Positions 10,702 to 22,246 are shown, numbered from the stretch's first letter. The stretch: DNA of 64,000 nt from Purshia tridentata (GCA_003254885.1 QANT01000708.1:1-64000), one strand, 5' to 3'. Notes: generated by a model from the letters alone, not told the origin. Program-made: numbers and translations.

Positions 10702-12102
10702 TCAGGCTCTCCCTAGGGATGGAAATTCAGCAATATTCAAGGTAAATGGAACTGGCTTTGCCACAGTAGCCTGCTGAGAAGGATCTCCTTCAGATTTATC
10801 ATCAGACTCATAGTCCCCCCACCGTGGCCGCCTTGATCTATAATCCTTGCGTGGTTTATGGAATATATTAATGGTGTTGTTAGCTTTTGCCTGGGGACCT
10901 TTTACCTTCATGTCATTCTTGTTATGAAGCTGATGTGCAGACTGATGAGGCTGGTGGACAAAGATGATGTTATTGTCTTTCTTCTTCTCAGTAATCTGCA
11001 TGGACTCAACTTCCTTCTCAAGACTCTTGGTCTCATGATCATCAGATTTGTTGGTGGAGGCAGCTTCCAAAGCCTTTTTCTTGTTGGCAAGAACCTTCCT
11101 CTCATATTCTTGCAAAGTGTAAGTGTTTTGAAAACCAGACTTTTGCTGAGCAGGAACAGAACTACTTACAGTAGAAGAAGTATCAGTAGCTGCATTATCA
11201 ATGTTGCCTTGGTTTTTCTGATTTTCTGATGATGCATTCATCTTGTTCTTCTTTTGTTTTCTCCGGATACTTCCACTAACATTTGGTCTTCTGGGACTGT
11301 CACCATCTCCACCACCTTGGTTTCCATTCACCCCATTACTCTGCAATTGGTTATTGCTCTGTTCCACATTTTGTTGACTCTCCACAACAGCTTGAGCGCC
11401 TTCCTCGGTCTCCTTCCCAGACCCCAATTCTTGTTGTTGGGGTTGATTGGTTTCAGTTTCAGATAATCTTCTCCATCTTTGATAACCACCACGGCCTCTC
11501 CCTCTACCACGTCCCCGCCCTTCATAACCGTGAGCCCTCTGCTGCTGATCATCATATCCTCCTTCAATGTAATTCCGTCGGCTGTGATACTGTTGCCACC
11601 CCTGACCATCTGGAACAATAACTCCATGATTATTCACCTTGTTTGCTTCTTGAGTCCCTTGATCACCGCGGCCATTAACCTCTCTATAATTTCGCCTCTC
11701 ACCATAACCCCCATTAGCCTGCCTGTAATTTTGTCTCTGATCCCTTCCATGGTTTTGGTCTACAAATTTAGTAGACCTCCTGGGACCACTGTGATAGGAC
11801 CTCTCGGAGGTAGTACTGGACACAGATCCGGAAACAGATCTTGCAGAAGGTTTATTATTAGCAGGACCCCCTCCTTGTCTTCCGTAAAAGGAAGATCGAA
11901 TCATCTTCTCATTCCTCTTCTTCTCCTCTTCCTTCTTCCTTTCCTCCTCCGCCTTCATCTTCCTCTTCTCCTCCTCCTTATTCTTTTTTACAAGTGCTAG
12001 AAAGGCAGCCTCTGCCCTCTCATCCACAACACCAATGAGTTCTTTCACGTGATTGTCAGAGTCCTCACCCAACAGATCGAAAGCGTTCACCATTGGAGCC
12101 AT
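10702..12102 (-). CDS. RGG / HABP4-PAI-RBP1-type RNA-binding protein (single exon)
   Basis: An uninterrupted frame of 466 residues from the first ATG at 12102 (the frame upstream is open only from TTG). It begins MAPMVNAFDLLGED, like the NPFDLL start of plant RGG proteins. A Lys/Glu-rich segment, probably coiled coil or helix, spans about 38-67; an RG repeat (GRGRGRGRGG) lies near 193-206; an HABP4/SERBP1-like segment YTLQEYERKVLANKKKALEA lies near 328-347; the C-terminus is FTLNIAEFPSLGRA, resembling the FPALG end of this family. The rest is low-complexity Q/N/S-rich. Family members bind RNA and ribosomes or mRNPs; AtRGGA is linked to drought and salt tolerance. Compared with classical RGGA the domain is diverged and the arginine-glycine block is central, so I call it HABP4-like rather than a named orthologue. 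Confidence 0.75.
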   Translation of the reverse strand: MAPMVNAFDLLGEDSDNHVKELIGVVDERAEAAFLALVKKNKEEEKRKMKAEEERKKEEEKKRNEKMIRSSFYGRQGGGPANNKPSARSVSGSVSSTTSERSYHSGPRRSTKFVDQNHGRDQRQNYRQANGGYGERRNYREVNGRGDQGTQEANKVNNHGVIVPDGQGWQQYHSRRNYIEGGYDDQQQRAHGYEGRGRGRGRGRGGYQRWRRLSETETNQPQQQELGSGKETEEGAQAVVESQQNVEQSNNQLQSNGVNGNQGGGDGDSPRRPNVSGSIRRKQKKNKMNASSENQKNQGNIDNAATDTSSTVSSSVPAQQKSGFQNTYTLQEYERKVLANKKKALEAASTNKSDDHETKSLEKEVESMQITEKKKDNNIIFVHQPHQSAHQLHNKNDMKVKGPQAKANNTINIFHKPRKDYRSRRPRWGDYESDDKSEGDPSQQATVAKPVPFTLNIAEFPSLGRA

Positions 12103-13149
12103 CAAATCAAACACAAAACCTTCTTTTTTACTAAGCAACGAGTGTGTGTGAGTGAGGGGGCTTAGGGTTTCTTATATCGCAAGAGAACCCAAAACCCGAA
12201 GGCAACACAATAAAAATGGTTTGGCCTTTGCTATGTATTTATAGTCACTATCATAGTCATAGCTCTGCCCCCGCTTAGTTAGTTAATTGCTTGCTCCACA
12301 AGCAATAAATCAAATCCTTCCCTTACTAGGTTACCTTGTTTAACGTGGAGACCCGTTCATTCTTGCTGCCCAAGCAAACAATATGTTTTTAGAAAGAAAG
12401 TAAAAATTAAAAAATAAAACATTTTTTTTTCCTCTTTAGAGAACCGATTTATTATCTTTTTTTTTTTTGTCTGAGAATAAATTTTGTTCGANGTTCGAAA
12501 GTAAAAAACTGCAAGACTTAAGCAAAAAAGGTGAGTTTATAAGTAAAATAAAAGGCAAGTTTACTTTGGGAACCAAATTTTTATGTTTTTTATTTTAACT
12601 ATTGAAAATTTTATGTTATTTCACTTTAGATAATTAACTTTAAAAAATAGTTTTACAAAGTACTCGGTACTGTTCACTAAACACACAATATTGCTCACTA
12701 ATTTCTTAGGAGAAAATTTTTTTTATTTGTTATAAAAAGTTAATTGTGACTGTACCTAAGTCACAATTATATAGAAAATCGAAAAAAAAAATGAGTGTGC
12801 AAGTCCAGTTTGTTTGTTTGTTTGTTTTGGGCCTTCGGGCCCATAGTGCAACATGAAAAATGAGAAGAAGTGGCCCTTGGTTTTAAGAAGAAAATAATAA
12901 ATTGCCTCGAGCCAAAAAATGTCAAAACTAATAAATTGCCTTATGAGTCTATGACCACATCATGGTGGCCCTTGGAGTTTGGGGTTACGCGAGAGAGAGA
13001 GGTTAGGAGCCGTGTAATGTATGGACACGGCCGCCCACCGTCATTGTCTGCGTGAGATCACACCGTACACTTCGGCGCTACCCAATCATGACAACCCCAC
13101 AAAACAAAAACCAGAAAATGTCAATGTCCAGACCCACACGGGCTTGGCC
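12103..13149. promoter_or_regulatory. Divergent intergenic region between the RGG gene and the OXLD1-like gene
   Basis: Starts of the two genes face away from each other, so both promoters should lie here. A TTTG microsatellite near 12810-12826 abuts TGGGCCTTCGGGCCCA at 12828-12843, which combines two TCP-type site II motifs (TGGGCC) as a perfect 6-bp stem with a TTCG loop. One uncalled base is at 12492. An in-frame ATG at 13021 upstream of the chosen OXLD1 start is in poor context (T at -3). Confidence 0.5.
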
Positions 13150-13467
13150 ATGAGAGGAGGAGCTCTGGCCCTGAAACTAGTACTCCCTTCAAATACAGTA
13201 ACCACCATCCCAGCTCGACGACTCTTGTGCCCTCGCACCCTCAACAGCTTCATGGCCGATGCACCAGCCAAGCCTCAAACCATTGAAGCAGCAAAGAAAA
13301 AAGAAGAACCGGAGTCCGTCAAGGAAGTACCTCCGCCGCAGCCGGAGAAGCCGGAGCCCGGTGATTGTTGCGGTAGCGGATGCGTCAGATGCGTTTGGGA
13401 TGTGTATTACGAGGAGCTCGAGGAATATAACAAGCTCTACAAAAGTGATTCCAACTCCAATTCTTGA
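13150..13467 (+). CDS. Small OXLD1-like protein (oxidoreductase-like N-terminal domain), probably mitochondrial
   Basis: A single-exon frame of 105 residues from ATG 13150 (G at -3). It could be 148 residues from ATG 13021, but that ATG has poor context and adds a non-presequence-like tail. The first 35 or so residues are rich in Ala, Leu, Arg and Ser with no acids (MRGGALALKLVLPSN...), fitting a mitochondrial transit peptide. Then comes a Pro/Lys/Glu-rich spacer and the conserved core DCCGSGCVRCVWDVYYEELE with four or five Cys, diagnostic of the Oxidored-like domain (human OXLD1). The biochemical role of the domain is not well established; the Cys spacing suggests metal or redox function. 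It lies 290 bp upstream of the glutaredoxin on the same strand, with no evidence of functional coupling. Confidence 0.8.
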   Translation: MRGGALALKLVLPSNTVTTIPARRLLCPRTLNSFMADAPAKPQTIEAAKKKEEPESVKEVPPPQPEKPEPGDCCGSGCVRCVWDVYYEELEEYNKLYKSDSNSNS

Positions 13468-13675
13468 AATTTTAATTTTAATTTGATTTCACTGTGTTCG
13501 AATTGGCTTTAATTTCATGCTGTAGGACCTGTGTATATTGGAATTGATTATAATTGATTTGTTTGGCTGTCAATGTTTTCACGATGAATCTGTTTATCTC
13601 AAAATTTCTGTGAATCGATTTTAATTTTCTGAGGAAATTACAAACTACAAATAAAATAGTTGGGAACTTTTATTG

Positions 13676-13710
13676 TTGGGCCGATAAGAATAATTAATGG
13701 GCTTGGCCCA
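13676..13710 (+). promoter_or_regulatory. Cluster of site II (TGGGCC/T) elements upstream of the glutaredoxin
   Basis: TTGGGCC at 13676, ATGGGCTT at 13698 and GGCCCA (reverse TGGGCC) at 13705 lie within 35 bp and end 48 bp before the first glutaredoxin ATG. Such clusters are known TCP-factor sites in promoters of housekeeping plant genes. Assignment is by motif and position only. Confidence 0.45.
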
Positions 13711-13757
13711 CGGATTCTGATAATACCCGCGAGCGTCAACGGGCATATAACGAGAGA

Positions 13758-14742
13758 ATGGTGACAGCACGATCGTGGTGGTGTCGCGAAATGAAGATGC
13801 GTAGGTTTGAGCTGCGTGGTGTTGTCGTAGCGGCGGCGGCGGCGGCGGCTCTGCTTTTGTTGGGACGCGGCGTCGTGGAAGCTTCGAGTTCATCTTCGGC
13901 GTTCGTACAGAACGTCATCTACTCCAACAAGATTGCCATCTTCTCCAAATCCTATTGCCCGTACGTCGTCTCTCTATCTCTTGCTTGGTTCTTCATTTTT
14001 GCCTGTAAATTTGGAAATTCATGAAGTAATCGAACTGGAATTTGAGAATTATGATGAGTCCCTCAATTTGATAATATTAGAGTCAGAAATGTCTACACTT
14101 TTCATCCTGAACGCTTCAAATTTCCTTTAAACCTTGAAATTCAAGCTTAATTTCAAGCTTTGGAATTGGTTTCAAGTTTTGTTCCCTGAATAGGATTAGA
14201 ATCTTCAGGATAAGGAATAAAAGCGAACCATTGAAATGAATAATTGTGTGTTGTTTTGCTGCTAGGTATTGCTTGCGTGCCAAGCGCATGTTCAGTGATT
14301 TACAGGAGCAACCGTTTGTTGTCGAACTCGATCTTCGAGGTATGAAATAGCTATGGTTGTTTTAATGAGCTGTTTTTCCATATTGTGAAAAAGGTTTTGA
14401 ATTAGCTCTGAAGTATGTACGTGTTTAGATGATGGAGGCCAAATTCAGAATGTTCTTCTAGATATGGTAGGCCGAGCCACTGTCCCACAAATATTTGTGA
14501 ATGGCAAGCACATTGGCGGCTCTGATGGTTAGCTCTTGTCTCCATCTCCTTGCGTGCATGCATGTGTGTGTGTGTGTGTCTGTGCCTCCAAATTTGTTTT
14601 TCCAACCCTCTTTTCCTTGTGATCAGTTGTTCATCTGCCACTGTTTCATTCAATTTACTTTTTAACTTGTGACTTTTGCAATCCAGATCTCAAAGCTGCA
14701 GTTCTGAGCGGTCAACTTCAGAAACTTCTTAGCATAATTTGA
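13758..14742 (+). CDS. CPYC-type class I glutaredoxin, secretory (GRXC3/C4-like)
   Basis: Exons 13758-13960, 14266-14339, 14429-14527 and 14687-14742 give 143 residues from the first ATG (A at -3, G at +4), or 132 from ATG 13791. The N-terminus has basic residues then [15 protein letters not shown], a signal peptide or anchor, partly encoded by a GCG trinucleotide run at about 13829-13852. The catalytic motif SYCPYC is split by intron 1 within the Pro codon. Downstream are the TVPQIFVNG cis-Pro loop and the GSDDL glutathione-binding end. This fits dithiol glutaredoxins reducing protein disulfides or removing glutathione in the secretory pathway, as for Arabidopsis GRXC3 and GRXC4. C3 versus C4 orthology is not resolved. 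Confidence 0.92.
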
Positions 14743-15527
14743 GGAGATATTGGAAATTAAGAAACACAAGCATCTGATATGAAGCGGCATATGGGGATTA
14801 AAGAATTATTTCTTTGACTTTTAACTAGCTATAGCTTATGGTGAGATTATACCATTGTATCTCAATGATATAACAATGTAGTGTTGAATTTGCTCGACCT
14901 CATGGATTTTGTGGTTTATGGAAGAAAATTTAAATGTGTGGCTTTAGACAATCTTTTAGGCATCCCAGATTTTTTGAAGCTACACGCATCTCATTAACTT
15001 GTCTACTTATTGAATCTGATATTCAAATCAGCTTTTGATAGTTATTGCTTTTTTTAGTAGCTTAAAGCATATGGTCACATTAGCATAAAGGAATCCTATA
15101 CATTTGACAGTAGCATTGTGAAAATATTCTTCAATGATCTTAAAATCTTCAAATATCACAAGTAATCAACTATTTTAGAAACCTGTGCTTGCTGGTTTCC
15201 ACACAATTATATATTCTGTAATCCAGGACAAGCTTGAAGCTGGCCATAGTGTCGATGAGCAAATATACAAACGATACTGAAAATGTAATGAATTTGCTTC
15301 TTGCATGTAAGTTTTGAATGATTACATATATCTATCTCACAGGGTTTGGTTACATGCAATGAATTACAACGTGAACAAATTACATCGATCTTGTTCAGTC
15401 GTGTAGCTGACTAATATTGCATCCAACATAACCACAATGCTAGTAAATTGTTGAAACCTCACCAGTTCCGGCCTACAAACACTTGGATGAGCAGCATACA
15501 TGAGCCAAATCCTCTGTTCTTTTAATG
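14743..15527. other. Convergent intergenic region (3' flanks of glutaredoxin and PMT27-like gene)
   Basis: No gene or clear repeat seen; presumably two facing 3' untranslated regions and poly(A) signals. Confidence 0.6.
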
Positions 15528-18500
15528 TTAAGAAGAATCTGCAAATGTAGTTGGCCTCCAAGTGCCTTTCTGTGCACTAAGCATCCCTTCTTGGTTTTTG
15601 GAGAAGGTTAAATGAACCTCCCAATGCATGGACTTCAACAAGTTCTCTACCTCCCCAATTGCACTGGACTCATCACGGACTATCAACTTACCTCCCGGTC
15701 TGACAATTCTATCGACCTCTGCCAGTACCGGAGCAAGTCTGCACCTGTGGAAACCAGACAGCAACAACCATGTATTTTTAAGGGTACTAACATGCAGCTA
15801 GCAGAGAGAAAGTTGACAAAAATGAAATGAATAGCAATATATAACATTAATTGTAACAATTTCTACCTCTTTTTCAGCTTTGAAAATAGATGATCTGCAT
15901 GGAGAAGGTCATAGGTCCTGGGATAGGTGCTAAAGGATTCACACCAGTCATGGTAAATTCCAAACAGACCCCGTTCGAAGATTACGGGAAGTGTATCTGG
16001 AGAATCTATATTCACCACATTCATAACCCACACCTGAAGGTCCTTGAGAGCTGCTGCAAACCTGAACCCAATTTTGCATGATATTAGCACAACTTGAAGT
16101 AAATGTCGATGCAATTAATATAAGATGGAGATGATAGATAATGATGAAGAATTCTTATTAGAATAAGTAGTACCCTCCATAAACAGCTCTCATGTCCATC
16201 ACATTTCTGACATTTTTAGACCAATTGATGCCCAAATTTTTCATGTAAGTGTTATTGATAACACGTTTCCAGTGTTCATAATCAGCTGCAAAATCTTGGG
16301 GTGCAGGCTTCCCATAGATACCCATCTGGGAGCTGTTTAACCAGTAAGGAGGAGTGTGCAGTCGAGCAGGCCAATTCTCAGGCCATTTCGTCCCTCTCTC
16401 CGATTTCTCAACAGGTACCCTGTGCATGCATGCCTGCAAAGGTACGTGCCTGCACAAAATATTGTACATATAATATTAGAAATTAACAGTTAATTATGTT
16501 AATTATTATTATCAAGTTAATTAATTAAGTACCAGGCAGCATTGGGGTCATCATTGTTTTCGCACATAGGAGGCTGCTTTTGCTTTCTCTTTTCATAGCA
16601 TTCATTTGATGTAGGCTTGCGGTAGATGGCTGCCGCAACTAAATTTACTTTGTCGTTCTTGATGGCAACAAGCTCCCAACACATTGACACCGTCAGTGCA
16701 GACATTGCTGCAAAATTCAATTCAATTCACAAATTAACCACGTGTATGTACATGCATGTCATGAGTCTGATCATCATGAATTAATGACTAGCTAATTAAT
16801 TATCATACAATATGAAACATAGGATCTATGTTTATATTGCTTATTAATTAAGAGTCAACATAATGATTGATATTATTTGGGGAGTATTTATTTAGTAAGA
16901 GAACATTGATTCCCAAATGTTTTAATTGGTATATATCATAATCTTACCCGTCCAAATTTCTTTATCTTCTTCAAGCTTCTGGTAAACCGGAGTGGCTGAC
17001 CACACAAAGTAACCCCCAGGCCGTAAAACACGATTCAATTCCAAAAGAAGCATGCCACCTGTAAATTAAAAAGATGATACAAATAATAGTAGTCATATGT
17101 ATTAATTAGCAAGAGTTTTATATACATTAAGATAACCTTCATTGTGCCAAGGCACTCTGCAACGTGCGCAATGGACGATATCAAAGACCCTGCTTGGGAA
17201 GGGCAGCCTCTGAGTACCCATGACTGCAGATATGGCGGGTATACCCCTTTCAAGGGCAAACTGAACCTGAGCCTCATGTTCATCTTTTGGTGCAAAAGAC
17301 ATTGTGAGGACATCTCTGTCAAACAGATAACCCCCAAAGCTCGCAACCCCACACCCAACGTCCAGTATCACTCGACTGTGCTTTCCCCATGCGATGTCCG
17401 CTACTGCCTGCACCAAATTAACCAACAACAGTATCATTCATTTCTCCATTTTCTTTCTCTCAAATTTTACTAATTAATGTACTTGCCCTTTGAAGGAAAT
17501 CAATGTACACGAAGGCGCCATGTATGAACTGGGTCCCACCACCAGGAAAGGTCAAGAATTCACCCGTCACCTTCACCCAGTTTTGGTGACCCTTCACCTC
17601 CGCCAGCAACGTGTGCGGTACGTTATGATACCATATCTGCCAGACCACAATAAACAATGTTACACCCGCACATCAAACCCTTCAAATTCAATCAACTAAT
17701 ACCTTGTCTCTGCTTTTCGGCCACTCGATGGACGTCTTGTACCCCTCAGGAAGTGGGACCAGGCAAGTGGGCCCCTCCTGAGGGCAATGCCGCTCGCGGT
17801 GCTCGAAGTGTTTGGTTGAGTGCAACTGTTTCAGAGCCTTCTCGTTATCCAAACAGGGTATGTAGTCAGCACCGGCAGTGACGTTGCAGAGCTGCCACGT
17901 GTACCCGTAGATTTTACCCTGACCGTCTGATTCGTTGCGCCTCTCCTTCTCGTTTTCCGACTGGGCGGCCTGAGTGGCCCAGGACTTCTTGGACTCCTTG
18001 GACTCCTTGGGAATTCCCGAGCTGTCCCCACCACCCAGTAAGGAATCGCCCGAGTTGGACTCGGCTGCGGCATTGCCCGTCTTTTGGTTAGAGTGAGAGT
18101 CTTGTTGTGGGTTTAGCTTTTGTTGATCATGATCGTCAGGTGCCTTGGTTTGTAGGGACGTTTCCACTTGTGTCTCGTCTGGGAATGCTTGCTGCTGTGT
18201 TTGTTGTGGTTGTTGTTGTTGGAGTCGCTGTTGTTGATCATCCTCTGATATCACATTTAGAGATTCTTTTTGTTGTTCCGCCGCCTGTCCACCAGCATTT
18301 ACAGATTCTTGTTGTGGTTGTTGTAATTGTTGATCTGCTGATGAGCCTCCTCCTGAAAGTTGATCCGTCTTCGAATCCTGTGACGAATTTTCATTGGTTT
18401 CAACCACTGGTTGCTGATCATGTTGTTGTTGTTGTTGATCTCCATCCGATTGTTTGTCCTGATCAGAAATAATATTATTCGAGTCTTGCTCATCTTGAGA

Positions 18501-19160
18501 TGACTTGTTCTCCGTATTAATAGTAATGCTTTGATCGCCATCGATTGTTAGCTTACTTTGATCCTGATGATCAGATGTTGTTTCATCAGAAGTACCCTTC
18601 TGGCTGCTGCTGGTTTGTTGATCATGCTCATCAGATTGTTGGACGTTTTGATCCGTCGATGAGCCGCTGGTATCCTCAGACAATTGCTTCTGGTTCATTT
18701 CTTTCTCCTTCTGTTCCTCCTCCTTAGAATCTTTTCCTCCTAATAAACTTTGTACTTGTTCTTGTTCTTGTTGTTTACTGCGGCCGCCACCGCCTGTGCT
18801 TTCTTGTTCTGATGACTTGCAGCTGTTGCCATCGTTATTAGATTTGTTGGGTTGAGATCCATCATCAGATTTGATGGCATCGTCTGGCAGATCGCCAGGA
18901 TTGTCTTCAAAGGCCTTTTGGTTATGATCATTATTATTATCATTGTTGCTGTCCCTGCTGCTGCCGTCGTAGCTACTTTCGGTGGAGCTGCCGCTTGTGG
19001 CGGTTCTAGTGGTGGCTTGTGGTGAAACTCCTGAGTTGTTGTAGTTGAGCATCCATATGCCCAAAACACACAATGCTATGAACGCCATTATCGAAACAGT
19101 TGATCCATAAGAGCTTGAAGTTGAACGCTTGTTGTTGCGCATCTTATTACCCACCGCCAT
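15528..19160 (-). CDS. PMT27: Probable Golgi methyltransferase PMT27 (QUA2/DUF248 family), 8 exons
   Basis: Minus-strand exons 17703-19160, 17487-17636, 17137-17407, 16948-17058, 16533-16707, 16174-16449, 15867-16061 and 15528-15744 join to 950 residues. A short cytosolic head is followed by one membrane anchor (about residues 21-40), then a roughly 390-residue Gln/Asp/Ser/Asn-rich stalk, then the catalytic domain. The latter carries [10 protein letters not shown], the SAM-binding motif [13 protein letters not shown] (Asp552 onwards), the [10 protein letters not shown] block and a conserved C-terminal half. The stalk keeps the [16 protein letters not shown] block of Arabidopsis PMT27 (924 residues), the main reason for naming it. 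Family members are type II Golgi proteins thought to methylate pectin during synthesis; activity of PMT27 itself is not proven. The intron 2 boundary is ambiguous: GC-AG as given, or GT-AG with both ends moved by 4 nt (exon ends at 17483 and 17403). Confidence 0.92.
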
Positions 19161-21746
19161 CCTTAATCTCTATCTCTGTGAGATTAGGGTTTGATCAGTT
19201 GTATTAGTTCAGTTTGTGGGAAAATTAAAATTCCAAGTCATGTGTGATTAATTGTTTGGGCGATGTTTGTGTGTGTTTGAGAGAAGGGATCAGAGAAGAG
19301 AAGTCTTGGCTGTGTTTGTGGAGGAAGATAGAAGTAATTCAATTGCCAGATCGAGAGGCAGATAGAGACAAATTCCAAGTTGGAATGTCTCAAGATCCAA
19401 AGGAGTCGGAGGAGGGAATTTGTTATACAACAAATTATAATTGTATTTTCACAGACTACCCTACCATATTATTATTATATTGACTGCATGCATGTACGTA
19501 GAAATAAATGAAGACAATTAATGAGGGTGGTGGGCTTTGAAAAACTGAAAGTTGGACTTTAAGAAATTGGGCCTTGGGTACGTAGCCCGTACAAGGTGAA
19601 AAAGGTGTTTCTATTTTATAAAAGATAAAAAAGGAATAACTTTTAACAATACTGTTTGGAGAATAATATATAACCCGACCAGACAACAGATAAATAAAAA
19701 GTTAAATCGATTATGCCACAAAATTTGATGCATTCACCCATTTATTAATTATTAACTATATATGCATGTTTGATGGGATTTTAATTAAATAAAAGTGTAC
19801 GGAAGGTTCATTTGGTTTGTTGAGCTTGAGGGCATCCTGATGGGCCCAATTTTATTTGGATAATTGGATCTAGGAATTGGGACCGGAATATGGTGCAAGT
19901 GCCCGATTTGGTCCAAAATGACAATTGAACTATCCACTATCCCAAACTTGCTATTGGCTGTGGTGGTATATATACCATATTGCTAACTACAATTCAAGTA
20001 TATATTATCCGAATTAATAATATTATTTGTACAATCTCAACTCATCAACTAGTTAGTGATTCGATCTCTATAAAAGAGATGAGACTGATACATGTGGGAC
20101 CTATATAAATGGGTCTCATCTATATTAAAAAAATTGTATATATTTTATGTTTTAATTAATTATATTGAAAGAGTGATCAAATTAATAGGAGGAATGCAAG
20201 AGTCAAAGACTTGAAAGTGGGTGTGAGGTATATATAAGCTATATATCTACTACTGAATCTATGAAGCCTGAAACCATATCTGGATCTCCTTGGCTTCTCA
20301 AAAAGCTGGTGTTGTTTGTAGTTCTCTATTTCATTCTGCTTTAGATCAGGTCCCCCTTAAAGGCACCATGGTTGTATATATGAAGCAGTAGTAGTAGTCC
20401 AGCTTGAGGCCATGCATAGCTGTAGCTAGGTAGAGGACTAAAGTGCAGGCAGGCCCGTCCTCGATCGACAGTAGCTAGTCTCGTGATCTTCCTTAGAAGT
20501 AGCAGCTGTACTCAAAGGTAATGGCCATACCCCAATAATAAACTCATCGACAAAAGGTACCCTACATCGATCTATATATATATCTATATATGTACGTATA
20601 GATGTGCAGAGCTAGCCAAATTGCAAACCCAAAAGTTAGCCTATAGGCTTTGCATCATATGATCACCATCACTTTACTTACATGCACACCAGGTGACAAC
20701 ACCGCTTACTAGCTACCTGTTTCAAAGGGGAGTACTCCTAGTTCATAATTTCTCTGTCAGCCATTTAACGTACAATTTCAATTCCTTCATCTTCACGAGC
20801 TTCACTACTAGTTTAGATCCTTTGGATCATTATCATATTGTTAGTACAGTTTAGGGTTTGTTACTGTTGAATTAGATCATACGTTTTTACCAAATAATTG
20901 GATATATAGGTTATCTAATCGATATAAAATGTATCATTATTTTTATGATTTAAATATGATAATATATTAATATAATAATTTCTGCATATATGATCTCACA
21001 AAGAGTACGTCAATTAATATACTGTAAATTACTAATTTATTATATAATAATTAGAAATGAGCCGGGTCACGAGGCCCATCAAATTAGAGGTCAAATTTAT
21101 TTTCTTGCTCAGCTAGTTCTGGGACTTATTATAAGAATAAAATTAAAAACCGATGCTTCACTATTTCAAATTTTTACGAAAATTCAAAAATACGAAAATT
21201 TCATAAGAATTTATATTTGGCTTAAAAATTAGATTAAAGTAATTAAACTTTAATAAAATTTTTCAATAATATTTTAAAATTTGAAATTTAATTTCACGCT
21301 TCGAACCCAAACAAAAAGAAGGATGAATCAAAGGAAAAGCGTTGTGGAATTTATACCATCCATTGAGTGATTTTCATAAAGAAATATAAAACAAAGCAGT
21401 ATTTGCGAGAAAAAAAGAGTTTCATAGTGGCATGATTGTGAACATAATATAAAATAGTCTAAAGGGTGAAGTGCCAAAGTATATAAAATAAAAAGGAGGT
21501 GCATGGCAAAAGTTTGATGTTGCCAGATTACTATTTTGGGCGGTGCATCACTTTCACCATGCACTGAGCGGGATATATTGGATGGTATTTATGCTTTGCT
21601 TGTCCAATCGAGGCAACTTCAAAATGATGAAAATTCCAAAGGAACACTTCCACCATACCAACGATGCACCATCTACATATCTATTTTCCAAATTAATTTT
21701 TATAAAAGAATAGTAGAATACTACTAGCTAGCTAGAGATACCACAT
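19161..21746. other. Intergenic region, AT-rich, no gene recognised
   Basis: The first 200-300 bp should hold the PMT27 promoter and leader. Near 20084-20118 a short inverted pair (gatgagac / gtctcatc) suggests a small hairpin. No known plant microRNA, tRNA or protein domain was recognised. Confidence 0.55.
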
Positions 21747-21749
21747 TAA

Positions 21750-22246
21750 GGGCCCGTTTAAATTCTTGAATTTAGATTTCAAATTTATGCATTTGAAATC
21801 CATATAATTAAAATTCTTAGATTTGAAATTTTATTGTTTGGATACAAAATTTAAAAGTGAGAATTTCACAAAGTATTTCAATTTTATTTTTGACAATTTA
21901 AGAATTGTTATTTTTGACAATTTAAGAATTGAAATATATGATTAAAAATAAAAAAAGTCCTTGGAGGGTGGCTGGAAAAATGACCGAAAAGTCATCGGAA
22001 GGTGGTCGGCTGTGGTTGCCAGCAATTGTGGCCGAAGGTGAGGGAGAGAGAGAGGGTGGGATGGTAGGATTTCAAATACCTAATTAGAGAAGGTATTTGA
22101 AATTTATGGATTTAGCCCTCTCAAATCTATCTTGGATTTTTTCAAATCCAAATACACTTCTTTAAATTATTCTAAATAGGTGGATTTAGATTTTGAGAGC
22201 TCAAATTCAAATTCAAATCCAAATCACCACCTATCCAAACGGGTCC
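21750..22246. mobile_element. PIF/Harbinger-like MITE with TAA target duplication
   Basis: A 497-bp element starting GGGCCCGTTT and ending AAACGGGTCC, so the termini are inverted repeats of GGRCCCGTTT. Both sides carry TAA (21747-21749 and 22247-22249), the 3-bp target typical of PIF/Harbinger and Tourist elements. Inverted pairing extends inwards as TTTGAATTT-like sequence. No transposase frame is present, so it is non-autonomous. Confidence 0.65.

Noticed and set aside
11479-12000. A 173-residue plus-strand frame rich in Ser, Pro and Leu
   Set aside because: It is the antisense of the RGG-type gene's charged, repetitive part; no start context, splice sites or family resemblance.
13021-13149. 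N-terminal extension of the OXLD1-like protein by 43 residues
   Set aside because: Upstream ATG has T at -3 and the added residues do not resemble a presequence, while the part from 13150 does.
20200-20530. Possible microRNA precursor upstream of PMT27
   Set aside because: I compared by eye with common plant microRNAs (miR156 to miR408) and found no mature sequence or good long hairpin.
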